Assembly (NCBI RefSeq): GCF_900460955.1
Contig: NZ_UFUW01000001.1
Coordinates: 1,858,738 to 1,922,737, forward strand
From: Cardiobacterium valvarum
GTDB lineage: Bacteria; Pseudomonadota; Gammaproteobacteria; Cardiobacteriales; Cardiobacteriaceae
Direction of reading: 5' to 3'
DNA: 64,000 nt
Shown here: piece by piece, positions 53,654-64,000 of the stretch
How the letters are laid out: the number at the start of each line of letters is the position of its first letter
How positions within the stretch are numbered: position 1 is the stretch's first letter
Notes under the pieces: model-generated
Told to the model about the DNA's origin: nothing
The model's input: the letters and a program-made list of their open reading frames with translations, nothing else
Databases searched by the model: none
Position numbers and translations under genes: made by a program

Positions 53654-53673
53654 CTACGCCGCTTGGCGGGCGT
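53654..53673. repeat. Single 25-bp-family repeat
   Basis: ACGCCGCTTGGCGGGCG, preceded by CTGCAACT, in reverse orientation between gloA and guaB. Confidence 0.75.
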
Positions 53674-53699
53674 AGGCATAGGCATCATGGGCAAAAACG

Positions 53700-53727
53700 A
53701 AAAAGGCAGGCCGCAGCCTGCCTTTTA
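53700..53727. terminator. Terminator between gloA and guaB
   Basis: A perfect 11-bp stem (AAAAGGCAGGC / GCCTGCCTTTT) with a four-base loop is flanked by A and T runs and lies 12 bases from the guaB stop; it can serve both convergent genes. Confidence 0.88.
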
Positions 53728-53737
53728 ATTTCCCTGC

Positions 53738-55634
<1,897 letters not shown>

Positions 55635-56211
55635 TCAGCTCTGGATATTTTGTGACACCCAAAGTGACAGATCTTGCCGATTCAGCGTGGCCGCCATCAG
55701 ATCGGAGAAGCGGTCGGGTGTGCAGGTGAAAACAGGCACACCGAAGCCAGTGAGGAAAGCGGCATGGCTTTTGTCGTAAAACGGTGCGCCGTCGTCGCTT
55801 AGGGCGAGCAGCTCTTCAACCACCCTGCGTACCACTCACGTGCGAGCGCCTTATTCTTCTCCGGGATGACGCGGCTGAGGCTCATCAGGGTCGCAACCAG
55901 ATGCACATCCGGCACAACGTTTGCCAGCATTTTCTTCTCCGTGAGTAAACTGGAGAGATTGAGGCGCTTGACCGCGACTGCATTATCTGCACCACCGACT
56001 GCGGGAAAAACTCGCGGATATTGCCCAGCCAGGTGCTGACCTCCGGCGCGGATGTACCCAAGCCACCGCGCCGCTCGCGTTTGTCGGATTCATCATAGAG
56101 TGCCGCCAGCGCCTTGTCCATCCGCAGCTCGCGCTCGCCCAGCACACAGCCGGTCGTTTCCTGCGCTTCAGTGCCCAGTACCAGCCGCCAGCGTTGCATA
56201 ATGTCATTCAT
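55635..56211 (-). pseudogene. Remnant of a VWA-domain (CoxE/YehP-like) protein with its centre deleted
   Basis: The N-terminal piece from ATG 56211 (MNDIMQRWRLVLGTEAQETT) shifts frame near 55985 into VKRLNLSSLLTEKKMLANVV and VATLMSLSRVIPEKNKALAR, then shifts again near 55830 into VRRVVEELLALSDDGAPFYD and the normal C terminus GVPVFTCTPDRFSDLMAATL. The join VVEEL-LALSDDG skips the entire VWA metal-binding domain (about 200 residues), so this is a deletion product plus two indels. The family works with MoxR-type ATPases; none is nearby. Confidence 0.8.
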
Positions 56212-56789
56212 ACAGAATCCTCCGTGTTGATAGGCGCATGATAAAGCGACTTGGCCACCTGCGTGTATCGGCGGATGAAATCGCCTTTGGCAGCCATGTA
56301 GCCATCCCGGTCATGTTCGTAGCGATGCCACAGCGACAATTTCAAGGCTTCATATGCCCGCGCAATGGCAGGATGCGTTTGCAAATAATCGCGGAAATAA
56401 AGTTCGTCATTGTCTTGTGGCAGGCGAAGATGGACATGGAAAACTTTATCGGCAAAGCCTTGCGGCGTGTAGCCTTTATTGAGGGAAATGCGCTGTTCAT
56501 TGGCAGACATTTGCAAATAGCCGTGCGCTACCAATACAGCAGTAACGCGTTGCATGGTTTGCCTGTCGGTAACTTCCAGCAAGATATCAATAATTGGTTT
56601 GGCCCAAATAGCAGGAATTGCCGTGCTGCCGATATGATGAATATGGACATGTTCCGGATGGAGATATTGCCGTAATAATGCCGCTTCTTCCTGATACCAA
56701 TCCGCCCAAACGGGATTATGCGGGGTAAGCTCGATGGGGAATAATTGCCATAATTCGGCAAGCGTCATTTCCGTTAGTGGTTTATTCAT
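56208..56789 (-). CDS. GrpB/UPF0157 family protein
   Basis: The 193-residue protein has the GrpB nucleotidyltransferase-like core: HHIGSTAIPAIWAKPIIDIL (GS-x9-DxD equivalent) and VFHVHLRLPQDND. Family members are of unknown function though some resemble CoaE-linked or kanamycin-nucleotidyltransferase folds. Base composition is lower in GC than the housekeeping genes. It overlaps the neighbouring genes on both sides by 4 bases. Confidence 0.85.
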   Translation of the reverse strand: MNKPLTEMTLAELWQLFPIELTPHNPVWADWYQEEAALLRQYLHPEHVHIHHIGSTAIPAIWAKPIIDILLEVTDRQTMQRVTAVLVAHGYLQMSANEQRISLNKGYTPQGFADKVFHVHLRLPQDNDELYFRDYLQTHPAIARAYEALKLSLWHRYEHDRDGYMAAKGDFIRRYTQVAKSLYHAPINTEDSV

Positions 56790-57403
56790 ATGCCGAAAAG
56801 ATGAATGGTTTGCGATAAAGATTCTGCAGCAATACGATCTTTGCCAAAGGGTAATTGCAGAATATGGACGGTCTTATCCCTTTCTTTATAATGAATTTCC
56901 AGCGTGTAGGTTTCTTTGCTCTCAACCGAGACACTTTCACTAAAATAATTACCCCAGACAAAACCGCTGCTGCGAGTGCGGTCCTTGCTGTCTGTCACGA
57001 TCCGGCACTGCAGAATATCCGCCTTGTCGATGACGATAGGCGCATAATCGTTATCGGCACGCAACAGCGCGATTTTGCATTGCGCGGTATCAAGCGCTAA
57101 TAAGCTCAACGGTTCTTTTTCCCAATGCCCCATATGGATGGTTAATCCCAATTCAGCGATAGCCTGCGTTATCAAATGCCGACGGCGGGATTCATTCCAT
57201 TTGCTCAGAACATATAGCGGAGGCATGACAATAACCATCTGTACCAGCAGTATCTTGCCAAAGCCAACCAGCTGGCGGTCATTGAGCAAATCATCGGCAA
57301 AGACAAACAAAGAGACACAGACGGTAATAGCAAACGCGCAGCTAAAGAGGCGGTTTTCATTTTTAGAGATCGTCTTGAGTTTTCGGATAGGTGGGTACTG
57401 CAT
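56786..57403 (-). CDS. Two-helix membrane protein of unknown function
   Basis: The 205-residue protein has two hydrophobic helices (residues about 21-36 and 48-68) and a soluble C-terminal domain of about 130 residues. The domain looks like a beta-rich regulatory or PH-like fold (KIALLRADNDYAPIVIDKAD, SVESKETYTLEIHYKERD). No family is recognised. The gene is AT-rich and ends overlapping the grpB start by four bases. Confidence 0.65.
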   Translation of the reverse strand: MQYPPIRKLKTISKNENRLFSCAFAITVCVSLFVFADDLLNDRQLVGFGKILLVQMVIVMPPLYVLSKWNESRRRHLITQAIAELGLTIHMGHWEKEPLSLLALDTAQCKIALLRADNDYAPIVIDKADILQCRIVTDSKDRTRSSGFVWGNYFSESVSVESKETYTLEIHYKERDKTVHILQLPFGKDRIAAESLSQTIHLFGI

Positions 57404-57744
57404 GATTTAAAACGCGGAGAAAAGAAGAGAGCACCAACTCTGCGGGAAAAGACGCTACCTAGCGATTCGCATGAAGAGCATGCAGATATGGTGAGAAAAT
57501 TTTTCCAAACAATGCGATATATTCGTCGTCCTATTATTTTTGCCCTGCTTGTTCTTACGGGAAAGAGGATTCTAGCTATTACTGCTAACGCCCGTGAATT
57601 ATGGACACTAAAATCCGTTGCGGGCTCTTGGCAAAACCTATTGCCAAGGGACAGCAAGGCTGCATGCGTTATCCAGATAAGATTTTTATGGCTTTGAATG
57701 CTGTATGGAGAGAAAGGCCGGATAGCCGCCCGTTTTTAGCGCGC
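57404..57744. other. AT-rich gap without a supported gene
   Basis: Several short frames exist on both strands, but none matches a family or has a good initiation site. Composition and the absence of a gene suggest decayed foreign DNA. Confidence 0.6.
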
Positions 57745-58053
57745 CTAATCCATACCCGTTGTATTAGGCGCAAGCCCCGCATTTTGCAGACGCAGACGGA
57801 TTTCTTCTAACGATAGAATATTGCGCATACCGATTACGACCGTCCCCTTAGCCGCCGCATTTTTGAAAAGGCTGGCAAAGCTGGTGGCACAGAAAATGAC
57901 ATCGTATTGTTCGGCAATATCCTTTGCCTTGACAATCGCGCAGTAATCAATCTTTTCAAAGGGAATTTCGAATTCTTGCAGTACCAGCTCGACCTTGTTT
58001 TTCATGATGGGGCCGGTACTGGTGCCGTGTGCGCAAGTTACGAGAATTTTCAT
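57745..58053 (-). CDS. Orphan PTS system EIIB protein (galactitol/lactose-like)
   Basis: From ATG 58053 (after TAGGAGT) the protein has 102 residues and begins KILVTCAHGTSTGPIMKNKV, where Cys7 in a P-loop-like turn is the predicted phosphocysteine of small EIIB proteins. GatB-like components are about 95 residues. No EIIA or EIIC gene is near, so it is either a remnant of a lost sugar operon or works with components encoded elsewhere. It lies between AT-rich DNA and tRNA-Leu. Confidence 0.75.
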   Translation of the reverse strand: MKILVTCAHGTSTGPIMKNKVELVLQEFEIPFEKIDYCAIVKAKDIAEQYDVIFCATSFASLFKNAAAKGTVVIGMRNILSLEEIRLRLQNAGLAPNTTGMD

Positions 58054-58105
58054 GCGAACTCCTAGATGCTCGTCTATCGAGAGTGTTGTATATAAACAAC
58101 ATAAA

Positions 58106-58133
58106 GAAAAGCCCCGCAAGCGGGGCTTTTTAT
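58106..58133. terminator. Terminator of tRNA-Leu
   Basis: A perfect 10-11-bp stem (AAAAGCCCCG / CGGGGCTTTT) with a CAAG loop lies directly after the tRNA 3' end on the minus strand. Confidence 0.9.
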
Positions 58134-58136
58134 AAT

Positions 58137-58223
58137 TGGTGCCTAAGGAGAGACTCGAACTCTCAAGGTGTTACCACCGGCGGATTTTGAATCCGCTGCG
58201 TCTACCAGTTCCGCCACTCAGGC
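58137..58223 (-). tRNA. tRNA-Leu (anticodon CAA)
   Basis: An 87-base gene with an encoded CCA folds with acceptor arms GCCTGAG / CTTAGGC (one G-U pair), D-arm GGCGGAACTGGTAGACGC, anticodon loop TTCAAAA with anticodon CAA, a long variable arm (GGTGGTAACACC) typical of leucine tRNAs and T-arm GAGAGTTCGAGTCTCTC. It reads UUG. Confidence 0.96.
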
Positions 58224-58327
58224 TAGGCAGGGCGTGCATTATAAAGTTTTTTCTTTTGCTTGCAACGTTTTTTACACCCTATTTTGTAAAAGACGGCCTT
58301 ATTTATTGCCATCTTTTTTAGGATGAT

Positions 58328-58633
58328 TTATTTGCCTTTTTTGCCTTTCCCTTTGGCAGAGGCATTAAGAGCATCTTTCAATTTTTTACCTGCTTTGAAT
58401 GCAGGAGTTGTGCTGGCAGCAATTTGGATTTCTTTGCCCGTTTGCGGGTTACGGCCAGTACGGGCTGCACGTTCACGGGTTTCAAATGTACCAAAGCCAA
58501 TCAATGTAACTTTTTCGCCTTTTTTCAGGGTTTCGGTCACACTTTCGAGTACGGCATCCAGCGCTCTACCAGCTTGTGCTTTGGTAATATCCGCAGCGGC
58601 AGCAATAGCATCAACTAATTCCGTCTTGTTCAT
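58328..58633 (-). CDS. hupB: DNA-binding protein HU
   Basis: The 101-residue protein starts [20 protein letters not shown] and has the DNA-binding arm motif [19 protein letters not shown]. It ends with a basic tail KGKGKKGK that most HU proteins (90 residues) lack, giving extra DNA contacts. HU bends and compacts DNA; hupB directly follows lon in many gammaproteobacteria. Confidence 0.95.
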   Translation of the reverse strand: MNKTELVDAIAAAADITKAQAGRALDAVLESVTETLKKGEKVTLIGFGTFETRERAARTGRNPQTGKEIQIAASTTPAFKAGKKLKDALNASAKGKGKKGK

Positions 58634-58805
58634 AAATCTACCTTTTTTGTGAGTTTTACAGGATTAGACGGCGCTCTTACTACGCCGACGGCGAAATTCT
58701 ATACAGTCATAGTGGCGGGGTGCAATCTTTTTTTCACTTTTTTGTTGCGTTTTTACCACGTTAGCGTGGTATTTCTGCTAATCATATGTTTTCATGGATA
58801 TTATT

Positions 58806-58825
58806 AAGCCACCTATTAGGTGGCT
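58806..58825. terminator. Hairpin after lon
   Basis: AGCCACCT / AGGTGGCT form a stem with a four-base loop 27 bases beyond the lon stop, followed on the minus strand by AT-rich sequence. It is a moderate candidate terminator. Confidence 0.5.
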
Positions 58826-58851
58826 ATTTGGGGCTTTGCTGGTTTTTCTAC

Positions 58852-61248
58852 CTAGCAGCGCACGTTTTTTACGGCCTCAGTGCTAATCGGAGGCGGTTGT
58901 TTATGCGTGCCCAACCGCTGGCTGAGGGGAATTTCCGATGCTTCAAAGGCATGTTCAAAGACTTGCTCAATGTGGTTGACCGGAATGATGATCAGCGCAT
59001 CCTTGACTTCGTCAGGGATATCGCGCAGGTCTTTACGGTTTTCTTCCGGAATCAGTACGGTTGTGATGTGACTGCGCACGGCGGCCAGCAGTTTTTCTTT
59101 CAAACCACCAATGGCCAGCACGCGTCCATGCAGGGTGATTTCACCGGTCATGGCGAGGTCTCCACGCACCGGGATTTTACACAGTGCCGAAAGCAATGCG
59201 GTTGCCATGCCGATGCCGGCGCTAGGACCATCTTTCGGGGTTGCACCTTCTGGTAGGTGCATATGGATGTCGTATTCGTCATAACGCAGATCGGGCAAAT
59301 GAGTTTCGAGATAGCTGCGAATGACGGACGATGCAGCCTGTATGGATTCTTTCATCACGTCGCCGAGTTGCCCGGTCAGATTAAGTTTACCCTTACCCCG
59401 AAAGACGGTTGCCTCGATTTGTAAGGTCTCACCACCGACGGATGTCCAAGCAAGGCCGGTCACACAACCAATTTTGTTGCGCAGGTCATCTTCGCTACGA
59501 CGGTATTTGGCGACGCCGAGGTAATCTTCCAGGTTAGCGCGATCTATGGTGATACTCTTGATCTCCGGAGTCAGCAGTTTGCGCACGCTTTTCCGCGCTA
59601 ATTTGCCAATTTCCCGCTCAAGGTTACGTACGCCTGCTTCGCGAGTATAGTCTTCGATGATATCGTTGATGACACCGTCTTCCAGTTGGAATTCATTTTT
59701 GTGCAGCCCATGTTCGCGGATTTGGCGCGGCAGGATGTAACGCGTGGCGATTTCGTTTTTTTCGCGGCTGGTATAACCAGGCAAGCGAATAACCTCCATG
59801 CGATCCAGCAGCGGGACTGGAATATTCAGAGTGTTGGCGGTAGCAATGAAGAGTACGCTGGACAGATCCACATCGGTCTCCAGATAGTGGTCGCTGAATG
59901 CGGAGTTTTGCGCCGGATCAAGGACTTCAAGTAAAGCGGAAGCAGGGTCGCCACGGTGATCCATGCCCATTTTATCGATTTCATCCAGCAAAATAAGCGG
60001 GTTGTTGCTGCCGAGTTTGCACAATTTCTGCACAATTTTGCCCGGCAGGGAGCCAATGTAGGTACGGCGGTGACCGCGAATCTCGGCTTCATCATGTACG
60101 CCGCCGAGTGAGATACGATCGAAGTCGCGTCCGGTCGCCTCGGCGATGGATTTACCCAGCGAGGTTTTACCCACGCCAGGTGGACCAACGAGGCAGATAA
60201 TCGGCCCTTTACCGTTTCTGTTGCGCTTTTGTACGGCAAGGTAATCGAGGATGCGTTCTTTAACGTCTTTGAGACCGTAATGATCGCGATCAAGAATTTT
60301 TTCAGCGCGGGCAATGTCGTACTGACTGCGGCGACGTTTTGACCACGGGTAATCAATCATCCATTCAAGATAGTTACGGATGACGTTTGCTTCGGCCGAC
60401 ATGGGCGACATTTGTTTGAGTTTATTCAGCTCGGACAAAGCCTTTTTCTCTGCATCGGCAGACATGCCGGCATCTTTAATAGATTTTTCCAGTTGTTCGA
60501 CGTCATTCAAGGCGTCTTCCATCTCGCCCAATTCTTTCTGGATGGCCTTGATTTGTTCGTTCAGATAGTATTCGCGCTGGTTGCGTTCCATTTGCTGCTT
60601 GACCCGCTTGCGGATTTTGCGGTCAAGGTCAGTTTTTTCGAGTTCTTCTTCCAGAATAATCAGGATGTGCTGTAAGCGTTCGCTGAGAATCACGCTGTCT
60701 AGAATGGCGATACGCCGTTCCAGTGTGAGATCCATATGCGCAGCAATGGTGTCGGCAATGCGTCCAGGATTATTCAGTTGACGCAGGTTTTGCAGCAGGT
60801 CATCCGCGTTTTTATCGTTCTCTTTGAGAAAACGGGCAAATTGTTCGACGGCTGTTTTGGCCATCGCCCGCTGCTCGTCGGTAGCGACATTATCCGCTTC
60901 CGGCTGTCCATAATCGCGATAGCTCGCTTGCAGATAGCTGCTATTGTCCTGCCATTGCTCTATTTCGACACGCCGCAGGCCTTCTACGAGCACTTTGACG
61001 GTGCCATCAGATAGTTTCGCCATCTGGACGATACGGCCAACCGTGCCGATGGGATGCAGATCGGCAATTTCCGGTTCGCGCACAGTAGCGTCTTTCTGCG
61101 GCACCAGCAGCAGTTGTTCCTGGTTTTCTTTGTTAGCAGCTTCCAGGGCGGCAATGGATTTTTCTCTGCCAACGAAAAGCGGCACGATAACGTGAGGGTA
61201 AACGACGACGTCGCGCAGTGGCAATACGGGAAGGTTGTTTTCTTGCAT
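58852..61248 (-). CDS. lon: ATP-dependent protease Lon
   Basis: The 798-residue protein starts with the substrate-binding LON domain ([20 protein letters not shown]), has the AAA module with Walker [16 protein letters not shown] and Walker [11 protein letters not shown], and ends with the serine protease domain containing the Ser-Lys dyad serine in [15 protein letters not shown]. It degrades misfolded and regulatory proteins. Order tig-clpP-clpX-lon-hupB is conserved. Confidence 0.98.
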   Translation of the reverse strand: MQENNLPVLPLRDVVVYPHVIVPLFVGREKSIAALEAANKENQEQLLLVPQKDATVREPEIADLHPIGTVGRIVQMAKLSDGTVKVLVEGLRRVEIEQWQDNSSYLQASYRDYGQPEADNVATDEQRAMAKTAVEQFARFLKENDKNADDLLQNLRQLNNPGRIADTIAAHMDLTLERRIAILDSVILSERLQHILIILEEELEKTDLDRKIRKRVKQQMERNQREYYLNEQIKAIQKELGEMEDALNDVEQLEKSIKDAGMSADAEKKALSELNKLKQMSPMSAEANVIRNYLEWMIDYPWSKRRRSQYDIARAEKILDRDHYGLKDVKERILDYLAVQKRNRNGKGPIICLVGPPGVGKTSLGKSIAEATGRDFDRISLGGVHDEAEIRGHRRTYIGSLPGKIVQKLCKLGSNNPLILLDEIDKMGMDHRGDPASALLEVLDPAQNSAFSDHYLETDVDLSSVLFIATANTLNIPVPLLDRMEVIRLPGYTSREKNEIATRYILPRQIREHGLHKNEFQLEDGVINDIIEDYTREAGVRNLEREIGKLARKSVRKLLTPEIKSITIDRANLEDYLGVAKYRRSEDDLRNKIGCVTGLAWTSVGGETLQIEATVFRGKGKLNLTGQLGDVMKESIQAASSVIRSYLETHLPDLRYDEYDIHMHLPEGATPKDGPSAGIGMATALLSALCKIPVRGDLAMTGEITLHGRVLAIGGLKEKLLAAVRSHITTVLIPEENRKDLRDIPDEVKDALIIIPVNHIEQVFEHAFEASEIPLSQRLGTHKQPPPISTEAVKNVRC

Positions 61249-61262
61249 CAGGTTTCTTCGGT

Positions 61263-62510
61263 TCAGGCGGTGACTTTTTGGTGTGTTTGGGGGGCGCTGC
61301 CTTGCAGGATGGTGTCAGCGGTAACGGTCACTTTGTTAATGTCTTTCTGATCTGGCAGGACGAACATGGTATCCAGCAAGGTCTGCTCAACGATGGAACG
61401 CAGGCCGCGTGCGCCGGTTTTGCGGCTGATGGCTTTTTGCGCAATAGCATGCAGCGCTTCTGGCGTAAATTCGAGCGCTACGTCTTCATAACCAAAGATT
61501 TTCTCGAATTGGCGCACGATAGCATTTTTCGGCTCAGTCAGGATGTGCACCAGCGCGTCTTCGTCAAGGGTATCCAGCAGGGCGATAATGGGTAGGCGAC
61601 CGACAAATTCGGGAATCAGACCGAATTTGACCAAGTCTTCCGGCTCAACTTGTTGCAGCAGACGATTGTTGTTCTCATCCGCCTCCGCTTTGGTATGTAC
61701 ATGGGCACCAAAACCGATACCGCCCTGTTCGGTGCGCTTGGCAATCAGTTTTTCCAGCCCGGCAAAAGCCCCGCCACAGATAAAGAGGATGTTGGTGGTA
61801 TTGACGTGGATGAGTTCTTGTTGCGGGTGCTTGCGTCCGCCTTGCGGCGGTACGGCAGCGACTGTGCCTTCAACCAGTTTGAGTAGGGCTTGTTGCACGC
61901 CCTCACCTGATACGTCACGGGTAATAGACAGGTTCTCGCTCTTGCGCGCAATTTTGTCGATTTCGTCAATGTAGATGATGCCTTTTTCAGCGCGAGTCAC
62001 ATCGTTGTCGCAGTTCATCAGCAGTTTTTGCACGATGGTTTCCACGTCTTCGCCAACGTAACCGGCCTCGGTTAAGGCTGTGGCATCGGCGATGGCAAAG
62101 GGCACATCAAGGCATTTGGCCAGAGTCTGTGCGAGCAGGGTCTTGCCTGATCCGGTTGATCCAATCATCAGGATGTTACTTTTTACAATTTCCACACCAT
62201 CGTCAGCTTTTTGCTGATTCAGCAGCAGGCGTTTGTAGTGGTTGTACACCGCAACAGCCAGCGTTTTTTTGGCTTGATGCTGGCCAATGATGTAGTCATC
62301 AAGGAAGGCTTTGATTTCCGACGGGGTCGGTAACGGCTTGCCTTCAAATAAGGACGGGGTCTCTGCAACAGGAGCGCCGTCTTTCAGCATGTCACCGCAG
62401 AGGGTGATACATTCGTCGCAAATATTGATGCCGTCCGGCCCAGAAATCAGGCGGCGGACTTCGCTATCCGGTTTGTGGCAGAAGGAGCAGCGGTGGTGTT
62501 TGTCAGTCAT
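61263..62510 (-). CDS. clpX: ClpX ATPase
   Basis: From ATG 62510 the protein has 415 residues. The N-terminal zinc finger is [13 protein letters not shown] ... ICDECI; Walker A is [16 protein letters not shown]; Walker [11 protein letters not shown]; the ClpP-binding IGF-type loop lies in [11 protein letters not shown]. It unfolds substrates and feeds them to ClpP. An upstream frame to 62552 has no ribosome-binding site. Confidence 0.97.
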   Translation of the reverse strand: MTDKHHRCSFCHKPDSEVRRLISGPDGINICDECITLCGDMLKDGAPVAETPSLFEGKPLPTPSEIKAFLDDYIIGQHQAKKTLAVAVYNHYKRLLLNQQKADDGVEIVKSNILMIGSTGSGKTLLAQTLAKCLDVPFAIADATALTEAGYVGEDVETIVQKLLMNCDNDVTRAEKGIIYIDEIDKIARKSENLSITRDVSGEGVQQALLKLVEGTVAAVPPQGGRKHPQQELIHVNTTNILFICGGAFAGLEKLIAKRTEQGGIGFGAHVHTKAEADENNNRLLQQVEPEDLVKFGLIPEFVGRLPIIALLDTLDEDALVHILTEPKNAIVRQFEKIFGYEDVALEFTPEALHAIAQKAISRKTGARGLRSIVEQTLLDTMFVLPDQKDINKVTVTADTILQGSAPQTHQKVTA

Positions 62511-62538
62511 AATTGGCTCCGGAATTCGGGATAAGGCC

Positions 62539-63159
62539 TTAGGAAGCGGCAAGATCAGTGCGCGAGGTGGTCACATGATCCACCAGGCCGTAATTAACCG
62601 CTTCTTGCGCAGATAGGAAGTTGTCGCGATCGGTATCGCGTTCAATTTTTTCCAGCGGTTGACCGCTGTGCTTGGCCAGTAATTCATTCAAGGTGGCCTT
62701 GGTTTTGAGCAGCTCGCGGGCATGGATTTCAATGTCAGATGCCTGTCCGCCCAAGCCGCCACTAATCAGCGGTTGGTGAATCATGACGCGGCTGTGCGGC
62801 AGGGCATAGCGTTTGCCCCTGGTGCCGGCAGAAAGCAGAAAGGCGCCCATACTCGCCGCTTGGCCGAGACAGAGGGTGGAAACATCGGGTTTAATGAAGT
62901 TCATGGTGTCGTAGATGGACATGCCGGCGGTAACAGAGCCGCCCGGTGAGTTGATGTAAAGGTGGATATCCTGATCCGGATTTTCTGCTTCAAGAAAGAG
63001 TAGCTGGGCGACGACTAAGTTGGCAGAGGCATCGTTTACTGGGCCGACGAGGAAAATGACCCGTTCTTTCAACAAACGAGAATAGATGTCATAAGAACGT
63101 TCACCACGACCAGTCTGTTCGATGACCATCGGGATGAGTAGATTATCTTGAATGTCCAT
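62539..63159 (-). CDS. clpP: ClpP protease subunit
   Basis: The 206-residue protein has the catalytic serine in [14 protein letters not shown] and histidine in [11 protein letters not shown], with the aspartate near residue 170. It forms the 14-mer proteolytic chamber that works with ClpX, whose gene follows 28 bases after its stop. Confidence 0.97.
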   Translation of the reverse strand: MDIQDNLLIPMVIEQTGRGERSYDIYSRLLKERVIFLVGPVNDASANLVVAQLLFLEAENPDQDIHLYINSPGGSVTAGMSIYDTMNFIKPDVSTLCLGQAASMGAFLLSAGTRGKRYALPHSRVMIHQPLISGGLGGQASDIEIHARELLKTKATLNELLAKHSGQPLEKIERDTDRDNFLSAQEAVNYGLVDHVTTSRTDLAAS

Positions 63160-63343
63160 GTGTTTTCTCCTGGAAAAGGCTAGTCCCCGATGTGCGGGTG
63201 GTTGATAAAAATTTCAAGGCTGGGATGTAAAGCACGCTTTGAAGCGAGGCAACTAGGCGGTTTCTATGAAGGTGATACCCGTCCAAGCGAGACAGCCGCG
63301 CTGTTTTTTAGACGCGGCAAGTATGACAGGCAGAAATAAATGA

Positions 63344-63364
63344 AGGGCAGCCCAAGGCTGCCCT
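63344..63364. terminator. Hairpin between tig and clpP
   Basis: A 9-bp stem AGGGCAGCC / GGCTGCCCT with a CAA loop lies 16 bases beyond the tig stop. There is no long T-run on the minus strand, so attenuation rather than full termination is plausible. Confidence 0.6.
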
Positions 63365-63379
63365 GCGAGTGCGAAATAC

Positions 63380-64000
63380 TTAACCGCGCTGCTGGCCAAG
63401 TGCCATGACTTCCTGGAAGGTTTTTTCTTCCTCGCTGACCTGCGCCTGTTCGTAAAGCTGATCAATCAGTCGTTCTTCAAGGATCGCCGCTTCAAGATTT
63501 GTCCGCGCATCGCGGTCATTATTATAGAAATTGATAATTTCCTGCGGGTCTTCGTAGGTTGTCGCAATAGACTGGATGCGCGCCTCAACACGTGCTTTAT
63601 CCAGCTCAGGTTTGCGCTCATCAAAGAGTTTATTGATTAGCAAACTAAGACGTACGCGACCACGTGCTGCTTCGTCAAAGACTCGGGTCGCCAGTTCTTC
63701 ACGTGCTTTGGCGTCAGGTATTTGCCGCTCTAGTTGCATTTCGCGCGCCATACGGGCAATTTCGTTGCGTACCATACCTTCAGCGACGGGCTGTTCGGCA
63801 TTTTTTTCCAGCAATGCATCAAACATATAGGCACGACGAATACGCAACATAGCATTATTCAGCTCACGAGCCATGTTGTCATAAATAGCTTTGCGGAAGG
63901 CATCAACATCCCCATCCTTGATACCGAAAGCTTGGATAAAAGTCCCATCCACTTCAGGAAGATTGAGCTGTTCAACTTTTTTGACGGTCGCAGTAAATTG
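63380..64000 (-). CDS. tig: Trigger factor, C-terminal part
   Basis: The frame runs off the right edge of the window. The 207 visible residues include VKKVEQLNLPEVDGTFIQAF and the helical chaperone arms typical of the C-terminal domain. Trigger factor binds nascent chains at the ribosome exit; the missing N-terminal part would hold the ribosome-binding and PPIase domains. The following clpP-clpX-lon order supports the identification. Confidence 0.92.
   Translation of the reverse strand, partial: QFTATVKKVEQLNLPEVDGTFIQAFGIKDGDVDAFRKAIYDNMARELNNAMLRIRRAYMFDALLEKNAEQPVAEGMVRNEIARMAREMQLERQIPDAKAREELATRVFDEAARGRVRLSLLINKLFDERKPELDKARVEARIQSIATTYEDPQEIINFYNNDRDARTNLEAAILEERLIDQLYEQAQVSEEEKTFQEVMALGQQRG

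Noticed and set aside
57488-57810. Possible transposase fragment in the AT-rich gap
   Set aside because: Short frames on both strands show no conserved transposase motif or inverted repeats that I could confirm.

Overview
The window reads as a chromosomal segment of a high-GC gammaproteobacterium. The run tig-clpP-clpX-lon-hupB with a tRNA-Leu(CAA), the metE/metR divergent pair, the tsaB/yoaA neighbourhood and the metNIQ operon are all gammaproteobacterial. Together with GC content, Neisseria-like mobile repeats and an unusual 25-bp repeat family, an oral Cardiobacteriaceae member (Cardiobacterium-like) is my best guess; this is inference, not a search result.

Layout. 1-3.3 kb: a decayed partial duplication, a Gfo/Idh/MocA oxidoreductase, an AlkD-like glycosylase and an anchored metallo-beta-lactamase-fold hydrolase. 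3.3-7.3 kb: PH-domain protein, DMT transporter, Kazal-like lipoprotein, nitroreductase and small membrane proteins, separated by dispersed repeats. 7.3-16.2 kb: glnS, a lytic transglycosylase, tsaC, purK, a SUKH protein, a Correia-like MITE, purE, a uracil-DNA-glycosylase-fold protein and metNIQ. 16.2-19.4 kb: a 25-bp tandem array, an NlpE-like lipoprotein and a large unknown exported protein. 19.4-25 kb (minus strand): prfC, AAA ATPase, DUF4276 protein, two tiny ORFs with strong ribosome-binding sites, rtcB, prfH. 25.2-31 kb: pflB (frameshifted, with a perfect upstream FNR site), pgi, pgm. 31.3-34.9 kb: four tandem DUF4189 genes separated by near-identical modules carrying Eikenella-type DNA-uptake-sequence hairpins, plus a 40-residue lipoprotein. 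34.9-38.3 kb: metE/metR with a MetR box. 38.3-41 kb: gene remnants, an exonuclease, an IS481 remnant fused to a DinB-fold gene, and a nitroreductase. 41-51 kb (minus): two membrane GTPases, thioesterase, tsaB, yoaA, TPR lipoprotein, galE, holC, J-domain protein. 51-55.2 kb: upp, metallophosphoesterase, gloA, guaB. 55.3-58.2 kb: second 25-bp array, a gutted VWA pseudogene, GrpB, a membrane protein and an orphan PTS EIIB next to tRNA-Leu. 58.3-64 kb: hupB, lon, clpX, clpP and the 3' part of tig.

How the parts work together. The housekeeping set covers proteostasis (trigger factor, ClpXP, Lon, HU), fermentation (PflB, Pgi, Pgm), methionine supply (MetE/MetR and MetNIQ), purine synthesis (PurK, PurE, GuaB) and t6A tRNA modification (TsaB, TsaC). 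The most interesting accessory block is prfC-AAA-DUF4276-rtcB-prfH, which puts a putative two-gene OLD/PARIS-like defence module beside an RNA-repair/ribosome-rescue pair. The 5' leader of rtcB contains a 16-codon ORF and three mutually exclusive pairing segments resembling a translation-sensing attenuator. The DUF4189 array and the Correia-like MITE point to DNA exchange with Neisseriaceae sharing the niche. A 25-bp repeat family at about fifteen loci, including two long arrays, lies at the borders of several damaged genes.
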